From positions 62,001 to 126,000 of the forward strand of contig NZ_NRRQ01000002.1 of the NCBI RefSeq assembly GCF_016583745.1: DNA of 64,000 bases, given 5' to 3'. This document shows, piece after piece, positions 7,627-18,317 of this stretch; positions within the stretch are counted from its first letter, which is position 1, and every line of letters begins with the position of its first letter. The stretch is from Chromatium okenii (GTDB taxonomy: Bacteria > Pseudomonadota > Gammaproteobacteria > Chromatiales > Chromatiaceae). A model generated the notes under the pieces. It was given only the letters and a program-made list of their open reading frames with translations, ran no database searches and was not told the DNA's origin. The position numbers and the translations under genes were made by a program.

Positions 7627-10600
7627 ATGCGCCTTGAAAAAATCCGTTTGGCGGGCTTCAAATCCTTTGTCGATCCCACCACCGTCACCTTTCCCAGCAA
7701 TCTCATTGGCATCGTCGGCCCCAACGGCTGCGGCAAATCCAATGTGATTGACGCCGTGCGCTGGGTGATGGGCGAAAGTTCCGCCCGCCTGCTGCGCGGC
7801 GAAGCCATGACCGATGTCATTTTCAACGGCAGCAGCGGACGCCAACCGCTCACCAGCGCCAGCATTGAACTGGTGTTTGATAACCGCGACAACCGCGCCG
7901 GCGGTGCGTATGCCGCCTTCCCGCAACTCAGCGTCAAACGGCACCTCAGCCGCGACGGACAATCCAACTATTTCCTCAACGGCGTGCGCTGTCGGCGGCG
8001 CGACATTCAAGAGTTATTCCTCGGCACCGGCTTAGGGCCGCGCTCCTACGCCATCATTGAACAAGGCATGATCTCGCGCTTCATTGAAGCCCGCCCGGAG
8101 GAATTGCGGATTTTTCTGGAAGAAGCCGCCGGCATTTCTAAATACAAAGAGCGCCGCCGTGAAACGGAAACCCGCATTGAACACACCCGCGCCAATCTCA
8201 CGCGACTTGACGATCTCCGCGCCGAGGTCAACACGCAGCTCCATCATCTCGAACGCCAAGTGCAGCAGGCCGAACAATTCACCCAGTTGCAAGCTGACGC
8301 AGCGCGGCTGGAACAGGAACTCATCGCCCTGCGTTGGCACGCCCTGAGCGGCGAAGTGCAGCACTACGCGCAGCAATTGGAAAACCTCAACGCCAGCGGC
8401 ACTGACGCCAGCGCCCGTCAGCACCAGTTGGAAACCGATCTCAGCGCCCAGCGCCATGCTCATCAAGCGGCAGTGGCGCACATCGCCGCCGTGCAAACCC
8501 AAAGTTATGCCGTCAGCGCCGAGATCGCGCAGACCGAGCAAGCACTCGCGTTTGCCGACGATATGCAGCGCCAGCACCGCGCCGATTTACAGGAATTAAC
8601 CCTCACGCTCGCGGAAACCACCGCCCATCTTGACGCGGAACAGCGCCGTCACGCCGAACTCACCGCTGCGCTGGCAATCGCTGAACCCGCGTGGCAACAG
8701 GCTGAACAGGATTTGACCGCCGCCAGCGTCGCCGTCGGCGCTGCGGAAGACCAACTGCGGGCGTGGGAAACCCACTGGGATGAATTCAATCACGCCGCCG
8801 CCGCGCCCGCTGCGGAAGCCCAATCTGCTCGCGCCAACCTCACCGCGCTCGAACAGCAACTGGTGCGCGATGAATCACGCCAGCGCCGTCTTCACGATGA
8901 ACACCAGCGGTTACGCGATGACGACGCCGAGGCGGAAATGACCGCGCTGGTGACTGCCGAGGCGGATTGCGAGGAACAGCAGGCCGCACTGGTCACGGCT
9001 TTGGCATATCGCAGTGACGACCTCGCCGCGCACGAGGCGACCGTGCAACATCTGACCACCGCGTTGGATCATTTGCGCGGCGGTTTGCAAGAATCAAAAG
9101 GTCGCCTCGCGTCACTGACCGCGCTGCAAGATGCCGCGCTCGCTGCGCCCGACGCCGCTCATGCCGACTGGCTGGCTGGCGCTGGTTTGGCACAGGCTCC
9201 CAAGCTAATCAATCATTTACAAGTCGCGCCCGGCTGGGAATTGGCAACTGAGACCGTGTTGGGTGCCGCGCTGCGGGCAGTGGCGACTCCCGCCTTAGCT
9301 TCGCACTGCCGCGCCAGCACGCCGCTGCCGCCGGGCTTGACGTTGATTGATGCGCAGGCGGCAAGCAGTCCGCTCGCTGCACCCGCCACGCTGGCTGCGC
9401 AGGTACACAGTGATTGGCCATTGAACGATTTTTGGCACGGGGTGCGGCTCGCCGAGGATGTGACCACCGCGCTGGAACAGCGGACGACGCTGGCGGCGGG
9501 TGAATGCTTTGTGACGCCAGACGGGGTGCGGGTCGGTCGCCATTGGCTGCAAACGCCACCCGCTGCGACGGGCGGTGGTGTGCTGGCGCGAGTGGAGGCG
9601 ATTGCGACACTGCGGCAGATGATCGCCGATGGCGTGGCGTGGGAAGCCCAATTGGTGACGGAATTGACGGCGGCACGGGCGGCGCGAATCGCGGCTGAAC
9701 AAGCGCGGGCGGCGTTGGAACAGCAGCAGGTGTTGCTGGCGCAGGAACAGGCGCGAGTGCGGGTGCAGTTGAGCAATTTACGCGCTCGCTACGGTCATCA
9801 GCAGGAGCGGCTGACGGCGCTGGCAGCAGAGATGGCGGAATTGACCCAGCAGTTGGCGGATGTGCGGGCGGAGAGTGTTGATACCCGTGAGCGGCTGTAT
9901 GACCTGTTGACGGAGGTGGAGGCGCTCGCGGAGCAACGCGGCATCTTGTTAAACGAGCGCGATCAGCGCCGTGACGATTTGGCGCAGGCGCGGGCGCTGG
10001 AGCAGCAGTGCCGTGATCGTGCGCAAAAATGGCAGGTGACGCTGGAATCACACCGCGTCGCGCTGGCGGCGCTGACCCAGACGGTGGCGCGGTCGGAAGA
10101 GCAACAGCGTCAGTTGCTGGCGCGGCATGATGCGCTGTTGACCGCGCAGGCGACGCAGTTGGAGCCGGTGCTGGCGCAGCAGGAACGGCTGGCGCAGCAG
10201 CGGGTGGTGCAAGCTGATCTGGTGCAGGCGCTGCAAGTGGCGACGCGGGAACGGGAAACGCTGGAGCTGGCGCTGCGGGCGGTGGAAGAGGAGCGGTTGC
10301 AGATCGCGCAAACTCTGCTGGCACATCAGCAGCAAGTGGACAGCGTGCGGTCAGTGCAGCAGGAGCGGCAGGTGCGGGCGCAGACATTGGCGGAACAACT
10401 CGCTGAAATGGGCGTTGAGCCGCTGCCGTTGGCAACGCAGGCGCTGGCACATCCGCCGCCGTTGCCCAAAGGTGGCGAGGAAGTGCTGATTGGTGACAGT
10501 GCCGCTGCGCGTGCGGAGGCAGCGGATGATTTATCGTTTGAATGGCGCTGGCGCGGGGCATTGGCGCGAGTGCGGGCGCGGTTGCAGCGGTTGGGCGCGG

Positions 10601-11229
10601 TCAATCTCGCCGCTGTGGCAGAACACGCAGAATTAGCGGCGCGGAAAGGCTATTTAGATACGCAACATGCTGATATTGCGGCAGCTTTGGCGACGTTGGA
10701 GCAGGCGATCCGCAAAATTGACCGCGACACCCGCCGCCGGTTCCGCGAGACGTTTGAGCGCGTCAATCAGGAATTTCAACAGTTATTTCCGCAGTTGTTT
10801 GGCGGTGGTGAAGCGCAGTTAGAATTGACAGAAGGCGATTTATTGGAAGCGGGAGTGCGGGTGCTGGCGCGTCCGCCGGGCAAACGGAATGCGACGATTC
10901 ATTTGTTATCGGGCGGTGAAAAGGCATTGACCGCCATCGCGCTGGTCTTTGCGATTTTCCAGCTCAATCCGGCGCCGTTTTGTTTATTAGACGAAGTTGA
11001 TGCGCCGTTAGATGATGCCAACGTTGCCCGTTTTGGCGCATTGGTGCAGGCGCTGTCAGCGCGGGTGCAGCTCATTTTTATCAGTCATAATCGGCTGACG
11101 ATGGAGGTCGCCGAGCACTTGATTGGTGTCACCATGCACGAGCCGGGCGTGTCGCGGGTGGTGGCGGTGGATATGGCGACGGCGGTGGCGCTGACGACTG
11201 CGCCTGAATTGCGCGACCAGATTGTGTGA
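7627..11229 (+). CDS. smc: Chromosome partition protein Smc
   Basis: Condensin-type ATPase that organises and segregates the nucleoid. The 1200-aa product has the N-terminal ABC half with Walker A GPNGCGKSN near residue 33. Two long Gln/Ala/Glu-rich coiled-coil arms (about 170-500 and 660-1020) flank a hinge near 500-650. The C-terminal half has the LLSGGEKALTAIA signature and the LLDEVDAPLDDANV Walker B/D-loop. Length is typical. It heads an smc-zipA-ligA run, an order known from other gammaproteobacteria. The arms are highly GC-rich, which produces very long but meaningless antisense reading frames. Confidence 0.97.
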   Translation: MRLEKIRLAGFKSFVDPTTVTFPSNLIGIVGPNGCGKSNVIDAVRWVMGESSARLLRGEAMTDVIFNGSSGRQPLTSASIELVFDNRDNRAGGAYAAFPQLSVKRHLSRDGQSNYFLNGVRCRRRDIQELFLGTGLGPRSYAIIEQGMISRFIEARPEELRIFLEEAAGISKYKERRRETETRIEHTRANLTRLDDLRAEVNTQLHHLERQVQQAEQFTQLQADAARLEQELIALRWHALSGEVQHYAQQLENLNASGTDASARQHQLETDLSAQRHAHQAAVAHIAAVQTQSYAVSAEIAQTEQALAFADDMQRQHRADLQELTLTLAETTAHLDAEQRRHAELTAALAIAEPAWQQAEQDLTAASVAVGAAEDQLRAWETHWDEFNHAAAAPAAEAQSARANLTALEQQLVRDESRQRRLHDEHQRLRDDDAEAEMTALVTAEADCEEQQAALVTALAYRSDDLAAHEATVQHLTTALDHLRGGLQESKGRLASLTALQDAALAAPDAAHADWLAGAGLAQAPKLINHLQVAPGWELATETVLGAALRAVATPALASHCRASTPLPPGLTLIDAQAASSPLAAPATLAAQVHSDWPLNDFWHGVRLAEDVTTALEQRTTLAAGECFVTPDGVRVGRHWLQTPPAATGGGVLARVEAIATLRQMIADGVAWEAQLVTELTAARAARIAAEQARAALEQQQVLLAQEQARVRVQLSNLRARYGHQQERLTALAAEMAELTQQLADVRAESVDTRERLYDLLTEVEALAEQRGILLNERDQRRDDLAQARALEQQCRDRAQKWQVTLESHRVALAALTQTVARSEEQQRQLLARHDALLTAQATQLEPVLAQQERLAQQRVVQADLVQALQVATRERETLELALRAVEEERLQIAQTLLAHQQQVDSVRSVQQERQVRAQTLAEQLAEMGVEPLPLATQALAHPPPLPKGGEEVLIGDSAAARAEAADDLSFEWRWRGALARVRARLQRLGAVNLAAVAEHAELAARKGYLDTQHADIAAALATLEQAIRKIDRDTRRRFRETFERVNQEFQQLFPQLFGGGEAQLELTEGDLLEAGVRVLARPPGKRNATIHLLSGGEKALTAIALVFAIFQLNPAPFCLLDEVDAPLDDANVARFGALVQALSARVQLIFISHNRLTMEVAEHLIGVTMHEPGVSRVVAVDMATAVALTTAPELRDQIV

Positions 11230-11303
11230 TACCGGTCACACGTTGCATTGATACAATGTTTTGAAATTTCAATAATCCTCAATTAACGGCTACCTCATAT
11301 CGA

Positions 11304-12158
11304 ATGGACGCTAATACGATTCGCATCATTCTGATTGTCATCGGTGCCGTGCTGATCCTGCTGCTGTATCTGTGGGAACGTCAGCGCGGTAAAGACCCTG
11401 ATTCCGCTGATGATGACCGTTGGGGCGTTGATGATGATCAAGATGACGCCGCGCAAACGGACGCACCTTACGGCATTCGCAATTCCGCTGGTGCTGCGCC
11501 GCCCCACCCGGAACCGATGCCGCGTTCTCGTGCTGGGGCAGAGGTTGAGGTGACTGAGCAGCGCCAGCCGGGACGACGCACTCCAGCGCCAGCCGCTGCG
11601 CCCCCACCTGCGAAACCCGCCAAACCAGCAAAAGCCGCTAAAGCGAGCGCAGCATCTGCGAAACCAGCCGCCACTCCTGCCACCGCTGCGCCGGATTCTG
11701 AGCCGACCACGCCTGCGCCGCCGCGTTTGGAACCGCTGTTGATTCAAGTCAGCGTGATGAGCGGGCGCGGGCACAGTTTTCGTGGCACTTCAATTCTGGA
11801 CGTGGCGGAATCGTGCGGGCTGCATCCGGGTGAAATGGATATTTTTCATTGTCTCGATGAATTTGAGGACGAGACGCGGGTGTATTTCAGCATGGCCAAT
11901 CTGGTCAAACCGGGCACTTTCCCATTTGAAGCGATGGACGAATTCACGACGCCGGGGCTGGTGTTGTTTGCGCAACTGCGCGGTCGCCCTGAAGACATGA
12001 CGATCTTGGATGAAATGATCGCCACTGCCCGCAAATTGGCGATCTCGCTGCGCGGCGATGTATTGGATGACATGCGCTGCACCTTGACCGTCAAAAAGCA
12101 GGACGAAATGCGCAAGGCAGTGCTCGCTAATCAAGCGCGGTGGGCAAAGAGCGCATAA
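11304..12158 (+). CDS. zipA: Cell division protein ZipA
   Basis: Inner-membrane anchor that tethers FtsZ at the division ring. The 284-aa product has an N-terminal transmembrane helix (about residues 6-22), a charged stretch, and a Pro/Ala/Lys-rich linker to about residue 140. The C-terminal ZipA domain (about 145-280) follows, with the family's QVSVMSGRGHSFRG beginning and a MTILDEM...ARKLA region. It lies between smc and ligA, the usual neighbourhood, and the spacing to ligA is 22 bp, so cotranscription is likely. Confidence 0.93.
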   Translation: MDANTIRIILIVIGAVLILLLYLWERQRGKDPDSADDDRWGVDDDQDDAAQTDAPYGIRNSAGAAPPHPEPMPRSRAGAEVEVTEQRQPGRRTPAPAAAPPPAKPAKPAKAAKASAASAKPAATPATAAPDSEPTTPAPPRLEPLLIQVSVMSGRGHSFRGTSILDVAESCGLHPGEMDIFHCLDEFEDETRVYFSMANLVKPGTFPFEAMDEFTTPGLVLFAQLRGRPEDMTILDEMIATARKLAISLRGDVLDDMRCTLTVKKQDEMRKAVLANQARWAKSA

Positions 12159-12168
12159 ATTTTTTTGA

Positions 12169-14220
<2,052 letters not shown>

Positions 14221-14254
14221 CTGGGATATTTTTTAACCGATCACGGATGCCAAG

Positions 14255-14515
14255 ATGAGCGAATTAACGCCAGAACAAGAGATTTTGCTGACGATGCGCC
14301 ACACGCTGGCGGCGATCATCCGCGATGTGACGCCGCAGCCGGGGATGCGGCATCCGCTGTCGGCGGCGACGGTGGAGGCGGTGCGGCAGTGTTTGGCAGC
14401 GATTGCGGCGCGGGAACACGCGCTGGCGGGTGACAGCGCCGACCGCCCGCATTTCGTTGATGAACCGCAGGTGGTAGAAATTCCGCTGAGTGCGCTCGAA
14501 AAACGTAGCGATTAA
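14255..14515 (+). CDS. Small conserved protein of unknown function downstream of ligA
   Basis: 86 aa, soluble, mostly helical and acidic at the end. It has no membrane segment and no motif I recognise. It begins 34 bp after ligA on the same strand with its own ATG. Codon use is GC-rich, like smc-zipA-ligA, which argues that it is a real gene in that transcription unit. It ends just before tRNA-Thr, so it marks the last gene of the core block before the accessory island. Confidence 0.7.
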   Translation: MSELTPEQEILLTMRHTLAAIIRDVTPQPGMRHPLSAATVEAVRQCLAAIAAREHALAGDSADRPHFVDEPQVVEIPLSALEKRSD

Positions 14516-14543
14516 CGCACAAGATGGTTAAAATGCACCCAAC

Positions 14544-14619
14544 GCTGACGTAGCTCAGTTGGCAGAGCAGCTGATTTGTAATCAGCAGGTCGTCGGTTCA
14601 AATCCGACCGTCAGCTCCA
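14544..14619 (+). tRNA. tRNA-Thr (TGT anticodon)
   Basis: 76-nt cloverleaf with a 7-bp acceptor stem (GCTGACG/CGTCAGC). The anticodon loop TTTGTAA carries TGT at 14577-14579, the T-loop is GTTCAAATC, and CCA is encoded at 14617-14619. It sits at the boundary between the ligA block and the GTPase/CHAT island, a usual position for integration of foreign DNA. I find no repeated copy of its 3' end downstream in the window. Confidence 0.97.
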
Positions 14620-14625
14620 CATTTG

Positions 14626-14661
14626 AACGGCTTGCATCAATTCCGATGCAAGCCGTTTTTT
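14626..14661 (+). terminator. Rho-independent terminator after tRNA-Thr
   Basis: 13-bp stem (AACGGCTTGCATC with its complement), 6-nt loop, then a T-run. It begins 7 bp after the tRNA. Confidence 0.92.
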
Positions 14662-14830
14662 ATTGCGCGGCTGTTTTTATTGTTGTTTTATTGTTGCGCA
14701 AGTTTAGTATTGCTGCTGTTGAAATAGCCGCTAAAAAAAGGTGGCGCTCGCACCACCTTAAAAAACCAGCTTATGAGTCCGTTGTTAAAAAACGATACCA
14801 CTGTAACGCGCACTTTTTGAGGATTTAACC

Positions 14831-16468
14831 ATGACCGCTGCTTATGACACGCTGTTAGACACCGCCCGCCAATTTAATATCGAGATGTCACCGTTACAAG
14901 GCGATCTCGTCTGCGCCTTCGTCGGCGAATGGAATTCTGGCAAGAGCAGTTTATTAAATAATCTGTTTGGTTTACCGCTGCTGCCAGAACGTGCGACACC
15001 GGCGACAAAAACGCTGGTGTTATTACAACGCAATACAGATTCTGCTCCTCATGCCAAGGTTCAAGATGATCGTGGCGCAATTCACGCGTATCAAGGAACG
15101 GCGGCGGTTGAGGCTTTACAACAATCATTGCAGCATTTATCGCGCATTGAATACCAAGCGCCACAATTAGATGTGCCGGCGCATACCGTATTTGTGGATA
15201 CGCCCGGCTTTAATGATACCGATCAACAAGCCAGCACAAAAGCGGAAACAGTACGCGCCGATTTAATCGTGTTTGTGTTGAATGCGCGGGTGTCGGCGTT
15301 GAATCAAACCCAGATTGATTTCATTCAACGGGCGGTATTGAGCAAAGCCAATCTGAAAGATTTGTTTTTTGTATTAACGCACAGCGACGTATTGGAAGAT
15401 GACGACGATTCCGCCAGCTTGCGGCAACGGATTGGCGCACATGTTGGCAGTGATCGGATTTTTCTATTGTCCAATAAAGACGCAGTGACAATTCAAGGTT
15501 TTAAGCAGGCGCTCTATACCTATATTGATGAACGCCGCAGCGTTTTATTGGATGAGCGGCGGCAGCGGCATCAACGCCAGCTTTTCGACGCATTGCGGCA
15601 GCAGGTTGCTTTAGAGCGCGTGGCATTGCAACAAATGCTCAATCAGACTACTGAACAGCGCGACGCATTGCGCACGGAAATTCAAGAGGCGCGGCGTAAA
15701 GAAAGCCAGAAGAAAAGTGAATTGCGTCGCCGCAGCCAGCAGCGTTTGCAATCGGTGTTACAGAGTTTGCGCGAATTGATTGAGCAGACTGAGCAGCAAT
15801 TGGATGATGCGATTGATAGCAGTTCGGTTGAGCAATTGCAGAAAAAAGGTTATCTCCAGCAACGCATTGAGGACGCAATGAAAACTCTGGAACCGCAGAT
15901 GCAAGCCAAGCTGGATGAATTGATGCGCGGTTTGCAGGGCGATGTACAGGAAGGTCAAACGCATTCCAATCAGTTATTAAAAGAGCTGAATTTGGAGCTT
16001 GATTTACCTGATTACAGTTCGCCATTGTCACGCGTGAGTGCCGAGCATATTATGCCGCTGGCGTTTATGGGCAGTTTATTGGTGTTTGGATGGTTTAGTG
16101 TGCCCACGCTGTTGGTGGGTTTTTTGGCGCTCAAAGCGCGTGAATTCGGTTTAACCCGCTTTGGCGATCAAACCGGCATTCTCGATACCGTGATTGATAA
16201 AATTAAAGATGGAGCTGCCAGCGTCCATCGACAAACGATTAAGATCACGCTGGCGCGTACCTTGTCAGATTATCTCAACCAAGTTTCCGATTACTTCCGC
16301 GATGTGATGGACAAGGCAACGGATCAGGCGCTGCATCAAATCAATTTGGTGGCAGAACTGGAAAAGACGTTGGTTGCATTGAATAATGAAACCTCCCATA
16401 TTGATTGGGAGCTGCGTTTAGATAAAGCCGAGGCGCTGATTACAAATCAGCAGCTCGCCAACAATTAA
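14831..16468 (+). CDS. Dynamin-like GTPase, first of three
   Basis: Predicted membrane-remodelling GTPase (bacterial dynamin-like family) of 545 aa. G1 P-loop GEWNSGKSS is at 32-40, G3 DTPGF at 123-127, and a G4-like THSD at 183-186. A long Gln/Arg/Glu-rich coiled coil spans about 235-390. A hydrophobic paddle (about 405-440, LAFMGSLLVFGW and following) and a second helical arm come next. That is the order expected of dynamin-like proteins. The ribosome site GAGGA lies seven bases before the ATG. The next GTPase starts 18 bp after its stop. Paired dynamin-like proteins often act together on membranes, and some are implicated in phage tolerance. The actual role here is unknown. Confidence 0.85.
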   Translation: MTAAYDTLLDTARQFNIEMSPLQGDLVCAFVGEWNSGKSSLLNNLFGLPLLPERATPATKTLVLLQRNTDSAPHAKVQDDRGAIHAYQGTAAVEALQQSLQHLSRIEYQAPQLDVPAHTVFVDTPGFNDTDQQASTKAETVRADLIVFVLNARVSALNQTQIDFIQRAVLSKANLKDLFFVLTHSDVLEDDDDSASLRQRIGAHVGSDRIFLLSNKDAVTIQGFKQALYTYIDERRSVLLDERRQRHQRQLFDALRQQVALERVALQQMLNQTTEQRDALRTEIQEARRKESQKKSELRRRSQQRLQSVLQSLRELIEQTEQQLDDAIDSSSVEQLQKKGYLQQRIEDAMKTLEPQMQAKLDELMRGLQGDVQEGQTHSNQLLKELNLELDLPDYSSPLSRVSAEHIMPLAFMGSLLVFGWFSVPTLLVGFLALKAREFGLTRFGDQTGILDTVIDKIKDGAASVHRQTIKITLARTLSDYLNQVSDYFRDVMDKATDQALHQINLVAELEKTLVALNNETSHIDWELRLDKAEALITNQQLANN

Positions 16469-16486
16469 CCCATCAGGAGCCGCACC

Positions 16487-18316
16487 ATGAGTTTATTTGA
16501 GCGTAAACCGCAGTTATTGGCTTTCTATCAACGCTTGATTCAGGACGATGACGATTTGTTTTCCGTTGATGATATTCGTCAATTGAAAGAACGCGCCGCT
16601 GCTTTTGATAAAGAGCAATTCAATATCGTGATTGCTGGGCGCTTTTCTGCTGGAAAATCATTGCTCATCAATCGCGCTTTTTTACAGGCAGACATCCTGC
16701 CGTATAAAAATAGACCTACGACTTGTCATCCGGTGTATATCCGCTATCACGAGAGCAAACGCTTAACGCTCGGCGCTGCGGATGGCAGCGTTGATTGTGT
16801 GACCGGAGATGATGACGCAATTAAAGATGCGTTGAATCAATATGTCGCGCTGTATGGCAATGACCCAGATCGTTATCAAGAAATCGAATTGGGCTGGCCA
16901 GATGCTGAATTATTACAAAAGGGCGTGGTGTTGGTGGATACCATCGGCACGGAAGATACCGAGGAGCATTATATTCAGCAGACGTATCGGGAAATGGAAC
17001 GCGCTGCGGCGGTGCTGTTTTTAACTAATGTGCAGCAAGCGGGGACGGATTCGGAGAAGGTTTTAATTGAAAAATACCTGTCTCAGACTGGTAAAAAACT
17101 CTTTTTCGTGCTCACGCAAGCTGATGTCCGTTCTGAGGAAGAACAAGCCGAAGTATTGGCTGATTTTCGACGCCGTTTTCATGGCTTTTTTGCCGAGCAC
17201 GGAGTGCGCGTTGAAGAGCGCATTTTTCTCACTTCTGCCAAAATGGGAACTGGGCTGGCGGAATTGCGGCAGCGGTTGATTGAATTCGTCGCCAATGATC
17301 GGTTTAAGGAATTGCTGCAACAGCACGGGCAACAACTGCGCGGCGTATTGACCAGCAATAAGAGCCAGATTGAACTCCGTTTGAGCGATTATCAGGCTAA
17401 AAAATCTGGCGATGAAGTGCAGTTGAAAAAAGCCTTGCAAGCGATTGAACGGCTCGAAGAAGAATTGAATCAACGCGCCAGCCAATTCGATGATATGAAA
17501 GACAGTTTGATTGAAGATGCGATTGATCATCTTCGTAGTGAATGCGACCGTGTTCAAGACCGCACTTTGCGCGATCTCAGTCGAATAGATACCGCTAAGG
17601 AATTACAAGCAGGTTATCAAGATTTGGTGGATGAATTGGCGAAAGTTGTGGATAAAGTGGTGCGTACTTTGGCGCGTCGCATTAGCGAAGAAATCGGTAA
17701 GCGCCTGCGTCAAGGTCGCCCGCAATTGGAGACAGACGTTTGGGAACAACGCCTGACAGGAATTGGTATTAGTGGCTGGAAAATAGGCGGTTATGTGGCG
17801 CACACTGGCACTGCATCAGGTGTTTTGCTTGCTGGTTATGGTGGATTGCAATCGCTTTTAGCGACGACGGCAGCAACGACTGCTGCAGCTAAGACCGGCG
17901 CTTTAGTTGCCGGTTGGAATTGGTTATTTGGTAGTGGCGTTGTAGCGACAGCAACCATCGGGCTTCCTTTTATTGCTGGTGGTACAGCTTTGGCAGTGGC
18001 TGCATATAGTGTCGCTCGCTTGTTTAAGAAAAAGCATTTAAGCAGCCAGCGTACTGAATGCAGAGAACAGATTAAAAAGCTCATCAAAGAAATGCAAAAG
18101 GACATTGCACAACGTATTGAGCAATACACTGACACCCAAATTGAGTCGCAATTAGACGCGCTGCGGCGGGAAACCACGCAACAGCGGCAACATTTGCAAA
18201 GCACCATTCGGGAGATCAGTTTAGACAATCTGAACCGTCAGGTCTTGATTGCAGAAAAACAACGGCAAGCATTGACTGATTCTCTTCAACAATTACAACG
18301 TATTTGCACGGTATAA
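16487..18316 (+). CDS. Dynamin-like GTPase, second of three
   Basis: 609-aa dynamin-superfamily GTPase, clearly different from its upstream neighbour. G1 GRFSAGKSL is at 51-59, a PTT threonine (switch I) near 77-79, G3 DTIG at 151-154 and G4 TQAD at 200-203. Coiled-coil arms follow. A long Gly/Ala-rich hydrophobic region (about 425-510) is likely to insert in membrane, and a final coiled coil closes the protein. A strong AGGAG precedes the ATG. It is separated by one base from the third GTPase gene, so the three are surely one operon. Function is inferred only from family: membrane tubulation, fusion or stress repair. Confidence 0.85.
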   Translation: MSLFERKPQLLAFYQRLIQDDDDLFSVDDIRQLKERAAAFDKEQFNIVIAGRFSAGKSLLINRAFLQADILPYKNRPTTCHPVYIRYHESKRLTLGAADGSVDCVTGDDDAIKDALNQYVALYGNDPDRYQEIELGWPDAELLQKGVVLVDTIGTEDTEEHYIQQTYREMERAAAVLFLTNVQQAGTDSEKVLIEKYLSQTGKKLFFVLTQADVRSEEEQAEVLADFRRRFHGFFAEHGVRVEERIFLTSAKMGTGLAELRQRLIEFVANDRFKELLQQHGQQLRGVLTSNKSQIELRLSDYQAKKSGDEVQLKKALQAIERLEEELNQRASQFDDMKDSLIEDAIDHLRSECDRVQDRTLRDLSRIDTAKELQAGYQDLVDELAKVVDKVVRTLARRISEEIGKRLRQGRPQLETDVWEQRLTGIGISGWKIGGYVAHTGTASGVLLAGYGGLQSLLATTAATTAAAKTGALVAGWNWLFGSGVVATATIGLPFIAGGTALAVAAYSVARLFKKKHLSSQRTECREQIKKLIKEMQKDIAQRIEQYTDTQIESQLDALRRETTQQRQHLQSTIREISLDNLNRQVLIAEKQRQALTDSLQQLQRICTV

Positions 18317-18317
18317 C

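Noticed and set aside
9209-10561. 450-aa open frame antisense to smc
   Set aside because: Pro/Ala-rich shadow frame created by the GC-rich coiled-coil codons of smc. It has no ribosome site and no family features; smc is certain on the other strand.
14559-14828. 89-aa frame starting inside tRNA-Thr
   Set aside because: It begins within the tRNA and runs through its terminator; no ribosome site or conserved features.
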